In this document: positions 55,401 through 63,443 of the stretch, piece after piece | Layout: every line of letters begins with the position of its first letter | Numbering within the stretch: the first letter of the stretch is position 1 | Notes under the pieces: generated by a model | What the model was told of the DNA's origin: nothing | Databases searched by the model: none | The model's input: only the letters and a program-made list of their open reading frames with translations | NCBI RefSeq assembly: GCF_030315915.2 | Contig: NZ_CP135990.1 | Coordinates: 3,286,001 to 3,350,000 of the forward strand | Source: Providencia zhijiangensis | GTDB taxonomy: Bacteria > Pseudomonadota > Gammaproteobacteria > Enterobacterales > Enterobacteriaceae | Direction of reading: 5' to 3' | Length of the DNA stretch: 64,000 bases | Made by a program: the position numbers and the translations under genes

Positions 55401-55844
55401 TGCTGCACGACAGTTATTTGCCTCATCAATACTATTACGGCTAACGGCACTACCAATATTTCTAACGCGATTTTCTAGCTGGTTTTTGATTTCCGCAAAT
55501 CCGACATTTAGTACCACTAAATAATCCGGTGCGGCGATTGTGCTATCACCCGCTAAAAACTCATAAATACTCTGGCTGTGTACTTCATCTTCTGTATGGA
55601 AAATTGCACCGCGAGGTGTTGAAGATTGGCTACCAATAATCAATTCATCTTGTGCAATAAAAGCAGGGAAATTACGAATAAACTCATAAAAACGCTGAGC
55701 GGGTTTAATCGCTTGAGGCGCCCCTGTTAATTGATTTCTGACAGTTTCAAGAATGTTGGCACGTTCGGTAATGATTGAGCAATTGCGAGCACTTAAACGT
55801 TCAGCCAGTGTTTTTACACGTGGGGTCAAAGCATATTTGGCCAT
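52413..55844 (-). CDS. cutC: Choline trimethylamine-lyase CutC, type II (long form)
   Basis: Glycyl-radical enzyme that cleaves choline into trimethylamine and acetaldehyde. The 1143-residue protein has the catalytic Cys786 and Glu788 in GCVEPQKSG and the radical Gly1118 in RVAGYSAYF. The N-terminal 340 residues are an extra, incomplete PFL-like copy (compare [15 protein letters not shown] with [15 protein letters not shown]), which is the mark of type II CutC. The frame opens at a GTG (55886), but AGGAGAGG lies directly before the ATG at 55844. The extension is thought to have a targeting role in GRM2 compartments. Confidence 0.95.
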   Translation of the reverse strand: MAKYALTPRVKTLAERLSARNCSIITERANILETVRNQLTGAPQAIKPAQRFYEFIRNFPAFIAQDELIIGSQSSTPRGAIFHTEDEVHSQSIYEFLAGDSTIAAPDYLVVLNVGFAEIKNQLENRVRNIGSAVSRNSIDEANNCRAAIYACDAAIHFANALAVRAENLAATEANPYRRAELQESAEVLRQVPAKPAQTFKEACQAFYLLQLILHLENGSYAVNPMGFDKAVYPFYQRDIEQGRLTQQQAYEIVESLWLKLAELSEVRATRAIDGYPMFDALKGGVYLNDPQVCINELSAMMLSAHENISAINAGLKVRLYCGQASTQPQYSAASASYVAPTAQQDNEFKVMEGLTPRLQRLRNRYLEARPSVSIYRALAFTEVVKNNPGLPPILLRAKAFRRACETAPILIQPEELIVGHPCGKARAGAFSPDIAWRWVVDELDTMSTRPQDPFVISEEDKKVIREEIAPFWEGRSLDEICEAQYREAGVWEFSGETFVSDLSYHQINGGGDTCPGYDVLLFTKGMNGIKADAQARLAELSMQNPEDIDRIYFYKASIETCEGVVAYAHRIAEHARELASQETDQKRREELLTIAQVNENVPANPPKTLQEALQSIWTVESLFEIEENQTGLSLGRLDQYCFPMYESDIQSGRLTQDQALEMMQAFIIKCAELMWMSSELGAKYFAGYQPFINLTVGGQKRSGGDACNDLTYLIMDAVRFVKVYQPSLACRIHNQSPQKYMEKIVDVVKAGMGFPACHFDDSHIKMMLRKGFDFEDARDYCLMGCVEPQKSGRIYQWTSTGYTQWPIAIEFVLNRGRMVLFDSHQGLDTGDLRSLKTFEDFDNAVKAQIAHIVRLSAIGTVISQRVHRDVAPKPLMSLLVEGCMEKGKDVAAGGAMINHGPGLIFSGLATYVDSMAAIRKVVYEEGRYTLEQVRDGLLANFEGYEELRRDCLNAPKFGNDDNYVDQYALDITEWTERECRKYDMLYSTLSHGTLSISNNTPIGELTAATANGRLAWMPLSDGISPTQGADKQGPTAIIKSISKMNVETMNIGMVHNFKFLKGLLDTPEGRNGLITLLRTASILGNGQMQFSYVDNEMLKKAQQEPEKYRDLIVRVAGYSAYFVELCKEVQDEIISRTVIEKF

Positions 55845-55903
55845 GTTAGCCTCTCCTGATGTTCTTTCTAGTTCGTTATTCATCACATAAAAAGCGTTAA
55901 CTA

Positions 55904-57034
55904 TTAAAAAGACTGTCTGTACAGTGCTTCTAGCTGCTTTTCATTTACGTCCCGTGGATTAGTCGGAGTGCAACTATCGCGCAACGCCTGTCCAACCATT
56001 TCCCCTAAACGGGCATTAAAATCAGTTTCATTGACGCCTGTAGCGTGAATGCCTTTCGGCATATTCATTTCATCTTTCAGTACGTTGATTGCCATAATTA
56101 AGCTCTCAACGCCTTCGCGTATATTTGAAGCCGGTAAATTAAGTTTTCTGGCTAAATCGGCATAACGCTTCGCCGCGTTGGTTTCACAGCACCCTTCCAG
56201 GCCCGCGTTAAACGCCACCACTTGAGCCATCAATAGCGCATTCGCGCGACCATGTGGAATATGGAACACGCCGCCAAGTGCGTGCGCTAAGCTATGGGTG
56301 ATCCCAAGGGATGCGTTGGTAAATGCCATTCCTGCAATACACGATGCGTTATGCATTTTTTCACGAGCCACTAAGTTACTGCCGTCGCGATAGCAATCTA
56401 TTAAGTGAGCAAAAACTAACTGAACGGCTTTCTCGGCAAGCGCATCTGAAAAGTCAGATGCACTGCGTGAAACATAAGCTTCTAGGGCATGGCATAGCAC
56501 ATCCATTCCCGTATCTGCCGTGATAGCGGCAGGGACTGACTTCACTAAAACAGGGTCTAAAATCGCCACATCGGGCAACATAAATTCATCAACCAATACC
56601 AACTTCTCGGAATTAGACTTAATCACCGAAAAAGATGTAACCTCAGAGCCTGTTCCGCTGGTGGTCGGAATAGCCACAAAATGAGGTTTGGCTCTATGGC
56701 TGTCTTGGCGGGTATGCCATAGGGAGTAAATAACCGCTTTTGCCGCATCAATCACCGAACCACCGCCCAGTGCAATCACTAAATCTGGATATTGGCTATC
56801 CATGATTTTCATGCCTTTTACGATGGACGAGATTTCTGGATCCGGTACTACATCGTCATACAGAGAAAATGAAATTCCCTGTTGAGATAATCGGTGAATC
56901 ACCTCGTCGGCTAACCCAAATTTCACCATCGCTTTATCGGTTACGATAAACGCGTGCTGGGCGTTAATCTGAGATAAATAATCCAAAGCATTCGCACCGA
57001 ATTGCACCCTTGGTTTCATCAAAAACTGGTTCAT
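55904..57034 (-). CDS. cutO: Iron-dependent alcohol dehydrogenase CutO
   Basis: Reduces acetaldehyde to ethanol and regenerates NAD+ inside the compartment. The 376 residues have the group III pattern [23 protein letters not shown] and the metal ligands in [11 protein letters not shown] and [16 protein letters not shown]. It sits between the vertex protein and cutC genes. No end extension is obvious, so packaging may depend on interaction with another enzyme. Confidence 0.9.
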   Translation of the reverse strand: MNQFLMKPRVQFGANALDYLSQINAQHAFIVTDKAMVKFGLADEVIHRLSQQGISFSLYDDVVPDPEISSIVKGMKIMDSQYPDLVIALGGGSVIDAAKAVIYSLWHTRQDSHRAKPHFVAIPTTSGTGSEVTSFSVIKSNSEKLVLVDEFMLPDVAILDPVLVKSVPAAITADTGMDVLCHALEAYVSRSASDFSDALAEKAVQLVFAHLIDCYRDGSNLVAREKMHNASCIAGMAFTNASLGITHSLAHALGGVFHIPHGRANALLMAQVVAFNAGLEGCCETNAAKRYADLARKLNLPASNIREGVESLIMAINVLKDEMNMPKGIHATGVNETDFNARLGEMVGQALRDSCTPTNPRDVNEKQLEALYRQSF

Positions 57035-57041
57035 GCGTTAT

Positions 57042-57305
57042 TTACTCCCTACCGTCTCGATACACTTTTTCAACAATGGCAACCACGGACATCGCTTTGT
57101 ATTTGTCCTTATTCAATGCGAAGTACTCTTCCGCCAGAACAAGGTCATTAATACCTGCACCTACGCTGTCCACCGCAACATACGTTTTGTCCTTCAACGG
57201 TTTGAGATCATCACCAAGCGCCGTGATCATCAGTAAATTACTGCCACTAAGCTCTTGGCATTTCTGCGTTGCGACAACATGTCCAATTACCTTTGCCAAA
57301 ATCAT
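57042..57305 (-). CDS. cmcD: BMC vertex (EutN/CcmL-type) protein
   Basis: Pentamer-forming protein capping the vertices of the shell. The 87 residues match the EutN/CcmL fold: ILAKVIGHVVATQK, then AVDSVGAGINDLVLA. It is the only BMC-P gene here. The symbol cmcD is by analogy to GRM2 loci. Confidence 0.9.
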   Translation of the reverse strand: MILAKVIGHVVATQKCQELSGSNLLMITALGDDLKPLKDKTYVAVDSVGAGINDLVLAEEYFALNKDKYKAMSVVAIVEKVYRDGRE

Positions 57306-57330
57306 GATTTACCCGCCTTATCTCAATAAA

Positions 57331-58977
57331 TTACTTATTTAGGCGTCCGAGAACGGCCTTAATAATCTGCTCGACATTCTCTTCCGTGATCTCCCCATGA
57401 GTGGCGACCGCTTCAGCAACATCGGCAACGTCAACATGACTCACTGCATTAGCAAATCGGTTATCCGCAGCGCTATTACTTTGAGCTTTTACTGGTTGAG
57501 CCTGACGAAAACGGTCATCATCGAGAATACTGACAGACGCTTGATTTCCATGCCCAGTCGATGCGATTGGTGATGTTGAGTAAGCCGGAGCACTCACTGG
57601 TGCGGGTTGTCTCAAATCATCAATGGAACGAACGCCATAACCGACTTTACGGATATTGAGCAAGTTCATCGGACCGACGTTGTCAGAACTAGAACCACCT
57701 CCAATCGCTCCACATCCTAATGTCAGTGCTGGCGTAATATTGGTGGTTGCACCAATTCCACCTAGTGCGGCTGGCGTATTAATCAAAATACGGTTAACCG
57801 GTTTTTCGAGAGAAAATTGGCGAATAACATCTTCATTTTGAGTGTGGATCACCAAAGTGTGCCCTAAGCCTTCATTAGTCAGTAAATCAACAACGCGGTG
57901 ACATGCAGAACGCCAATCTTCCTCAACATACATACCTAAGATTGGGCACAGTTTTTCCCGTGAATACGGGTTTTTCGGTGAGACAGTATCTTGTAACGCA
58001 ATTAACACTCGAGTGTTAGCTGGAACACTAAAGCCCGCACGTTGGCTCAACGTAATCGCGTCTTTTCCTACAACTTCAGGGTTAATCGTGCCATTCGCTC
58101 TCAGTAGCATGGAAGCCATGCGTTTCGCTTCATCTTCATTCATGAAGTAAGCGCCTTGAGCTAATAATTCGCGGTGAACGTCGTTGTAAATGCAGCGTTC
58201 AACAATGATGGATTGTTCAGATGCGCAAATCACACCGTTATCAAACGTTTTGCTGGTAATGATGTCACTGACGGCTTTTTTGATATCTGCACTACGTTCA
58301 ATGAAAGCAGGACCGTTACCAGGGCCACCACTGATTGTTGGTGTGCCAGAGGCATAAGCGGCGCGTACCATGCCTTCCCCACCCGTTGCCAGAATGAGAG
58401 AAACATCTTTGCTGTGCATTAATTCTTTTGTCGCTTCCAGCGTTAGCATAGTCACACCATCGACGATACCTGCTGGCGCACCCGCTTCAAGTGCCGCTTT
58501 TTTTACGATCTCAAGCGTTCTAAAACTACATGCTTTCGCGTTTGGATGGGGGGAAAAGACGATTGCGTTACCGGCTTTCAAGGCAATCAATGTTTTATAG
58601 ATAATGGTTGAGGTTGGGTTAGTCGAAGGCACCAGTGCCGTGATAACCCCTAACGGAACACCCACATCCATAACTTTATTGATTTTGTCATCATTAATGA
58701 TGCCAACTGTTTTCAGATCTTTAATATGTTCATACACACGAACTGAAGCGAACGTATTTTTCAGGACCTTGTCTTGCCACTTCCCAAAACCCGTCTCTTC
58801 ATTCGCCATTTTTGCTAACTCTTCTGCATGACGAGCAGATTCTGTCGCAATGTGTTTAACAATACTGTCGATTTTCTCCTGCGAAAAAGTCGCAAAGATT
58901 TTTTGTGCTTGTTTCGCATTTCTAACCAGCTCTCTAGCCAGTTGTCTGGATTGCAGATCTTTATCTAATGCAACCAT
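57331..58977 (-). CDS. cutF: CoA-acylating acetaldehyde dehydrogenase CutF
   Basis: Oxidises acetaldehyde to acetyl-CoA with NAD+ and CoA. The 548 residues have the ALDH core with catalytic cysteine in DNGVICASEQS, the segment GGPGNGPAFIERSADI and GGIGATTNITPALTLGCG. After about residue 450 a Pro/Ser/Ala-rich linker leads to a C-terminal amphipathic helix ENVEQIIKAVLGRLNK, a typical encapsulation peptide. It lies after the three shell genes. Confidence 0.93.
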   Translation of the reverse strand: MVALDKDLQSRQLARELVRNAKQAQKIFATFSQEKIDSIVKHIATESARHAEELAKMANEETGFGKWQDKVLKNTFASVRVYEHIKDLKTVGIINDDKINKVMDVGVPLGVITALVPSTNPTSTIIYKTLIALKAGNAIVFSPHPNAKACSFRTLEIVKKAALEAGAPAGIVDGVTMLTLEATKELMHSKDVSLILATGGEGMVRAAYASGTPTISGGPGNGPAFIERSADIKKAVSDIITSKTFDNGVICASEQSIIVERCIYNDVHRELLAQGAYFMNEDEAKRMASMLLRANGTINPEVVGKDAITLSQRAGFSVPANTRVLIALQDTVSPKNPYSREKLCPILGMYVEEDWRSACHRVVDLLTNEGLGHTLVIHTQNEDVIRQFSLEKPVNRILINTPAALGGIGATTNITPALTLGCGAIGGGSSSDNVGPMNLLNIRKVGYGVRSIDDLRQPAPVSAPAYSTSPIASTGHGNQASVSILDDDRFRQAQPVKAQSNSAADNRFANAVSHVDVADVAEAVATHGEITEENVEQIIKAVLGRLNK

Positions 58978-59046
58978 GTCTTCCCCCGTACCGGAGTCAA
59001 AAGATTAAACTTACTAATTTGTTGTTTTATCTAATACTTCTAATGA

Positions 59047-59325
59047 TTAAGCTTTATGCTGCTGCGCGATTTTGCCGATATCATTGTGTGGTCTTGCTAT
59101 CACACGAGAAGTCACCACGGTACCAACACGCTTGGCAGCTTCGACACCGGATTCAACCGCCGCATTAACAGCACCCACATCGCCTTTTACCATGGCGGTG
59201 ACGAGTCCAGAGCCCACATTTTCATAGCCGATTAGCTCGACGTTAGCGGCTTTACACATTGCATCAGCAGCTTCGATACACGCCACTAAACCTTTGGTTT
59301 CAATTAAGCCAAGAGCTTCTTTCAT
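59047..59325 (-). CDS. cmcC: BMC-H shell protein
   Basis: Shell hexamer protein of 92 residues, a single BMC domain ([19 protein letters not shown]...VKGDVGAV). One of three tandem copies that differ at only about ten to twenty positions, mainly near the C-terminus ([23 protein letters not shown]). Symbol by analogy to GRM2 loci. About 70 bases precede cutF. Confidence 0.93.
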   Translation of the reverse strand: MKEALGLIETKGLVACIEAADAMCKAANVELIGYENVGSGLVTAMVKGDVGAVNAAVESGVEAAKRVGTVVTSRVIARPHNDIGKIAQQHKA

Positions 59326-59340
59326 AAGTAAATTTCCTAT

Positions 59341-59625
59341 TTATTCTGCGACTTTATACTGAGAGACAATTTTCTGGATGTCGCTGTGTGGACGAGCGAT
59401 AACCAGAGAGGTCACGACGGTGCCAATGCGAGATGCAGATTCAACACCAGAATCTACTGCCGCTTTTACTGCGCCAACATCCCCTTTCACCATGGCGGTG
59501 ACTAACCCAGAACCCACATTTTCATAGCCAATCAGCACCACGTTAGCAGCTTTACACATCGCATCAGCTGCTTCGATACAAGCAACGAGCCCTTGTGTTT
59601 CAATAAGACCTAATGCATCACCCAT
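59341..59625 (-). CDS. cmcB: BMC-H shell protein
   Basis: Shell hexamer protein of 94 residues, second of three near-identical tandem copies. It differs in [23 protein letters not shown] and a slightly longer end SQYKVAE. Spacing of 15 bases on each side. Hexamers of mixed composition are possible. Confidence 0.93.
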   Translation of the reverse strand: MGDALGLIETQGLVACIEAADAMCKAANVVLIGYENVGSGLVTAMVKGDVGAVKAAVDSGVESASRIGTVVTSLVIARPHSDIQKIVSQYKVAE

Positions 59626-59641
59626 ATTTCCCCCGAAAACG

Positions 59642-59920
59642 CTATGCTTTATGTTTAATCACGATTTTGTTGATATCGTTATGTGGACGGGCGATGACTA
59701 ACGATGTCACCACTTCACCAACACGCTGTGCAGATTCAACACCAGAATCTACTGCCGCTTTTACTGCGCCAACATCACCTTTCACCATGGCAGTCACGAG
59801 ACCAGAACCCACGTTTTCATAGCCAATTAGCTCGACGTTAGCGGCTTTGCACATTGCATCAGCTGCTTCAATACAAGCCACCAAACCTTTTGTTTCAATA
59901 AGTCCTAATGCATCACCCAT
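59642..59920 (-). CDS. cmcA: BMC-H shell protein, first gene of the cut operon
   Basis: Shell hexamer protein of 92 residues ([20 protein letters not shown]). A frame extends 16 codons upstream to 59968, but GGAGGAA lies seven bases before the ATG at 59920 and the BMC domain starts there. It is the first gene of the choline operon, so its promoter lies in the 600-base region upstream. Confidence 0.93.
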   Translation of the reverse strand: MGDALGLIETKGLVACIEAADAMCKAANVELIGYENVGSGLVTAMVKGDVGAVKAAVDSGVESAQRVGEVVTSLVIARPHNDINKIVIKHKA

Positions 59921-60540
59921 TGTTGTTTCCTCCAAGGAAGCCGTTACGTTTTTCTCTACCCGCAGCACCTAAGAGCCATGTTCCAGAACGTTAATGCCTC
60001 TTAACTGTGAGTAAACATTTATGCCAATTGAGTCTGCGTGGTGATTAATTGAACGCAGCTTTTGGCTTCAAAATCACTATAATCCCCAAAAAATAAAACA
60101 AAATATAAATCCATAAAGAGTGGATAATTAGAATAAAAACCCAGAATTTATAATTAACAGGCAGTCAATTCACATATCTATACTGATAAATTGAAAAATT
60201 CACGTATCTATCTGGTGGAAAAAAAAACCATAAATGCGGATAACCGGTTTATTGGAGGAATGGTTAACAAGATGTGATTGGGCTGATGCAAGAAGGTAAT
60301 TTGGTCAATAATAAGTGTGGCTTGCCTCACGCCCGAACCATAAGCTAATGAGAGATGGGAAGGTAACAATATAAGCAGAAAGGGAATTGCTGTGTTTTAC
60401 GAGGCACGCCGCGCCATAGCACTGATTGCCAGGCAGTAAAAATCTTATCAACTTGCTAGTTAACGTTGCCCAGTAAACCAATAGGAATGAATGTGTGGAT
60501 AGGCCCCAAGCTGTATGGACTATCAATCAAGTCCACGCGC
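59921..60540. other. Control region upstream of the cut operon
   Basis: 620 bases without a convincing gene between cmcA and the fidL-like gene stop. A pair of 15-base direct repeats lies at 60167-60211. The more GC-rich half (60240-60540) has a minus-strand frame of 73 codons, at 60305-60526, without a ribosome site or recognisable domain; I do not annotate it. Confidence 0.5.
60167..60211. repeat. Direct repeats upstream of the cut operon
   Basis: AATTCACATATCTAT (60167-60181) and AATTCACGTATCTAT (60197-60211) differ at one base and are exactly 30 bases apart, about three helical turns. They lie roughly 250-290 bases upstream of cmcA. A regulator binding site is likely; its identity is unknown. 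Confidence 0.65.
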
Positions 60541-61041
60541 TTATTTAGGCGTACAGATAAACAAAGGGGAATTAATTGAACTCAAGAGTAGCGCTTTATC
60601 ATTGAGTTTTTGGGCATTGATAAATAAGCCGTCATGGCTATCTGACATTTCCCGCATAAAATAATCAAAAATCACATTAGGGGATTCATCAATTGAGGAA
60701 GCACTGGCTTCCCAGTGGCTAATATTATAGTGTTGTTCCGTTGGCGAAATACGTTTGCTGGTGTATTTGAATTTGACATATCGCTGTAAATAAAGCCATC
60801 CGGCGCTAGAGGTGGTATATCCTTCGACAACAATAGAGCCTTCGCCGTTCGTCCCAAAATTAAAGTGAATATTACCGTTAACGTTTTCATCCTTCATATT
60901 CTCAAAACGCATAATCCCCTTGGTTGAACACGCCATTTGACCGGAATTTTTATTGGCCAATACAACTGACTGTGTATAAATCACAACACACGCAAAGATC
61001 AGCGCACTCACGAGACATAATAGCTTTCCCGATATTTTCAT
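60541..61041 (-). CDS. FidL-like membrane protein
   Basis: Putative inner-membrane protein of 166 residues with one N-terminal helix (about 5-28) and a periplasmic part (residues 30-166) with two cysteines (QMACSTKG and final FICTPK). It resembles FidL of Salmonella SPI-3, which lies next to the regulator MarT. The start at 61041 overlaps the preceding regulator's stop as ATGA, and GGAAG lies before it; the frame's earlier TTG start is rejected. FidL function is not established; it may modulate the sensor. Confidence 0.7.
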   Translation of the reverse strand: MKISGKLLCLVSALIFACVVIYTQSVVLANKNSGQMACSTKGIMRFENMKDENVNGNIHFNFGTNGEGSIVVEGYTTSSAGWLYLQRYVKFKYTSKRISPTEQHYNISHWEASASSIDESPNVIFDYFMREMSDSHDGLFINAQKLNDKALLLSSINSPLFICTPK

Positions 61042-61880
61042 TGTGGCTTCCAAGAATAATAAAAATAATTATCACAATAACTGAATGGATTGGATTCATT
61101 GGCTGCGCAATGGGCGAGAAAGACGCGCCCTAAGCCATTCTTCTGCAATTTATCCCCATAAAAGAAGACAAAACGCTCTTTATCATTACACGCCAAATTT
61201 AAGTTTTTCCTAACTTTATCAAAGTTTTGGACATAGTTATCAGCCACAAAAGCGTTAATCATTTTTTCATTAGATAACACATCGCAGCTGGTATGTTCTA
61301 GCGTTGGCAAAACCATTGGCGCGGAGGGCTGAGATGAAAAATAGCTCATCGCTGCCAATAAAATGGAGCTACATAAAAAAGCCGCACTTGCGAGATACCA
61401 GCAAATTTCACGTTTCTGTTTTGGTAATGAATACGGTAATTTTTCAGAGGGGGATTCGGCAGGTTTAGTCTCTAAGGAAGAAGCCAGAACCACTTCGGCT
61501 TTTTGTATTTCATTCAGGCTGTTTAATAAGTGTGTGGTATTGAGCGTCTCTTCATCGAGTAATTCCAATAAAATCTCAGAATTAAACTCTAAGCGCCCAC
61601 GAGCAACGGTGACAATAATGTTTTCAATACCGTATTGTCGAAATGTTTTCCTTAGCAGGCTGAGATACTGGTTTAAATTACTGTTTGATGAAACCAGACC
61701 ATTATCATCCCAAACCGCCTTAAGCACTTCATCACGAGAAACTACGCCTTTTTTTTGAATTAAATAGAATAATAATGCATTAGCCGTAATAGACAGCTGA
61801 GTATCCACCTCATCTTTTTTTAAAGATAAAGTGCCATCAACGGCATCATAAATAATGAAGGCATTGATTTTATATTTCAT
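61038..61880 (-). CDS. MarT/CadC-type membrane-bound winged-helix regulator
   Basis: Regulator of 280 residues: an N-terminal OmpR-type winged helix (about residues 8-100; TANALLFYLIQKKGVVSRDEVLKAVW in two pieces, then SSNSNLNQYLSLLRKTF), a polar linker, one membrane helix at about 160-180, and a periplasmic domain with several cysteines. This layout is that of CadC, ToxR and MarT, which sense periplasmic conditions and act from the membrane. It is coupled to a FidL-like gene. Targets unknown; the neighbouring choline operon is a possibility only. Confidence 0.82.
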   Translation of the reverse strand: MKYKINAFIIYDAVDGTLSLKKDEVDTQLSITANALLFYLIQKKGVVSRDEVLKAVWDDNGLVSSNSNLNQYLSLLRKTFRQYGIENIIVTVARGRLEFNSEILLELLDEETLNTTHLLNSLNEIQKAEVVLASSLETKPAESPSEKLPYSLPKQKREICWYLASAAFLCSSILLAAMSYFSSQPSAPMVLPTLEHTSCDVLSNEKMINAFVADNYVQNFDKVRKNLNLACNDKERFVFFYGDKLQKNGLGRVFLAHCAANESNPFSYCDNYFYYSWKPQ

Positions 61881-61923
61881 TATCGCCTCATTGTATGTTT
61901 AGACGTATTTTCCCTTGGGAAAA

Positions 61924-62496
61924 CTAACCCATCTCTTCAAACGAAATTTGTGTTAACCGCTGAATGATGGCATTACGTTCTTGGCTCGATAATGTAGGGC
62001 CTTCCGTTAACGCAGATAACCACAGTCCATCGGCGGCATAGCGCACTAAAGCCCCCAAATAGCCATTATCAAATGCATCACCTTGAGCGAGATGCCCTAA
62101 CATCCAATCACGCCAGCATTTACGTAACACAGGCTCTGTGGGCATAGCCAATGATAAAAGTGCGAGCTGAAAACTTTCATCGGAGTCTTTAAGCTCGCCA
62201 ACGTAGTGCAAATAGGCACGAGAAAATCGCCCATAAGGATCGGAATCATTCGCCATAATGGCGGCAATACGCACATCCATGATGTCTAATAGCTGGATAA
62301 ACAATGCGTGAATAAGTTCTTGTTTACTGGGGAAATGGTGCATTAATCCCCCTTTGCTCACACCCGCTTCTCTGGCGACAGCATTCAGCGAAAGCGCCGC
62401 AATGCCTTCTCGACCAGCGATTATCCTAGCTGCCTTTAGCAACTCTTCTTGTCGTTTGATTGGATCTTTTTTTCTTGGATGCACGAGTGTGTTCAT
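61924..62496 (-). CDS. TetR-family regulator
   Basis: Regulator of 190 residues. The TetR HTH is at about 15-60 (AARIIAGREGIAALSLNAVAREAGVSKGGLMHHFPSKQELI in pieces), and a ligand domain follows. Earlier in-frame starts exist, but all would place the operator palindrome inside the coding region, so I use the ATG at 62496. It is divergent from an FMN reductase gene and the intergenic region carries a palindrome, the usual local-repressor arrangement. Confidence 0.85.
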   Translation of the reverse strand: MNTLVHPRKKDPIKRQEELLKAARIIAGREGIAALSLNAVAREAGVSKGGLMHHFPSKQELIHALFIQLLDIMDVRIAAIMANDSDPYGRFSRAYLHYVGELKDSDESFQLALLSLAMPTEPVLRKCWRDWMLGHLAQGDAFDNGYLGALVRYAADGLWLSALTEGPTLSSQERNAIIQRLTQISFEEMG

Positions 62497-62507
62497 GGGA
62501 ATGAATA

Positions 62508-62525
62508 ATACCGACCAGTCGGTAT
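62508..62525. promoter_or_regulatory. Probable TetR-family operator
   Basis: ATACCGACCAGTCGGTAT: 8-bp arms around a two-base centre. It lies 12 bases upstream of the TetR-type gene and about 290 bases from the divergent reductase. ACCGAC-N2-GTCGGT is typical of autoregulatory TetR sites. Confidence 0.8.
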
Positions 62526-62812
62526 GTTCTATTTTGACTCGTATCAATGAAGAGAATATTGAGAGGAATTAAATACGAATAGTGTAATTGACGTCACAGT
62601 ATTCTTTTTTAGCCACCCTAAATCACAAAGTTAATTTGAAAATATAAACAAATAACGTAATGAATTTCCTGCAATTTACAATTGGAAAAAATTAAATTTA
62701 ACTTAATTTATTTTTAATGAATTTTATTATGCTAAATTATTAAAGAAATTCCTATTCCAAAGAAAATATACGAACTCGTTGTATTTTCACAACATAAGAA
62801 GAGGTTTTGATT

Positions 62813-63370
62813 ATGTCCAATCAGTATAATATCGGTGTGGTTGTGGGTAGTTTACGTGCTGACTCTTATAATCTAAAAGTCGCCAAAGCCATCACTAAAT
62901 TATTCCCATCGAATTTTACCTTCAAATTTATCAGCATTGCTGATTTACCTCTCTATAACCAAGAAGCCGACCAGAATGTTCCCGCGGTAGTGGCTAATTT
63001 TAAGAGCCAAATCAAAGCATCAGACGGCATTATCTTCGCAACACCGGAATATAACCGCTCAATGCCAGGTGTATTAAAGAATGCAATTGACCAAGGCTCT
63101 CGCCCTTGGGGAGATAACTCATGGGATGGTATTCCTGCGGGCGTATTAGGAGTTTCGATTGGTAATATTAGCACCGCAATTGCCCAGCAACATTTACGCA
63201 ATAGCCTCGCGTTCCTCAATATGCCGACGATGAATCAACCTGAGTGTTATTTAAAATGGTATGACGGCATGGTGGATGAGCAAGACACCATTTCCCCAAA
63301 AAGTAAGGATTTCTTACAGCCTTGGGCAGATAACTTTGCCAAATTTGTTATCCATAATCGCGCGCGTTAA
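62813..63370 (+). CDS. NADPH-dependent FMN reductase-family protein
   Basis: Flavodoxin-fold reductase of 185 residues, in the family of chromate/quinone reductases (ChrR, YieF). The FMN-binding VVGSLRADSYNLKVAKA, the PEYNRSMPGVLKNAIDQGSRP segment and GVLGVSIG are conserved. AAGAAGAGG precedes the ATG at 62813; a frame start two codons upstream (TTG) is less likely. Divergent from the TetR regulator, so it is probably its target, a reductive detoxification enzyme for quinones or electrophiles. Confidence 0.88.
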   Translation: MSNQYNIGVVVGSLRADSYNLKVAKAITKLFPSNFTFKFISIADLPLYNQEADQNVPAVVANFKSQIKASDGIIFATPEYNRSMPGVLKNAIDQGSRPWGDNSWDGIPAGVLGVSIGNISTAIAQQHLRNSLAFLNMPTMNQPECYLKWYDGMVDEQDTISPKSKDFLQPWADNFAKFVIHNRAR

Positions 63371-63385
63371 TCACTGATTTTGTAT

Positions 63386-63415
63386 GTAAAAAAGGCATCA
63401 CCAGCGTGATGCCTT
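63386..63415 (-). terminator. Terminator after potD
   Basis: AAGGCATCA (63392-63400) pairs with TGATGCCTT (63407-63415); on the minus strand a T-run follows. It may also end the convergent reductase transcript, since it lies between both. Confidence 0.8.
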
Positions 63416-63443
63416 ATATAACAATAGCCAAACAGAATCGATA

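Noticed and set aside
60305-60526. 73-codon minus-strand frame upstream of the cut operon
   Set aside because: No ribosome site, no recognisable domain and unusual residue make-up; treated as non-coding, although the region is less AT-rich than other spacers.
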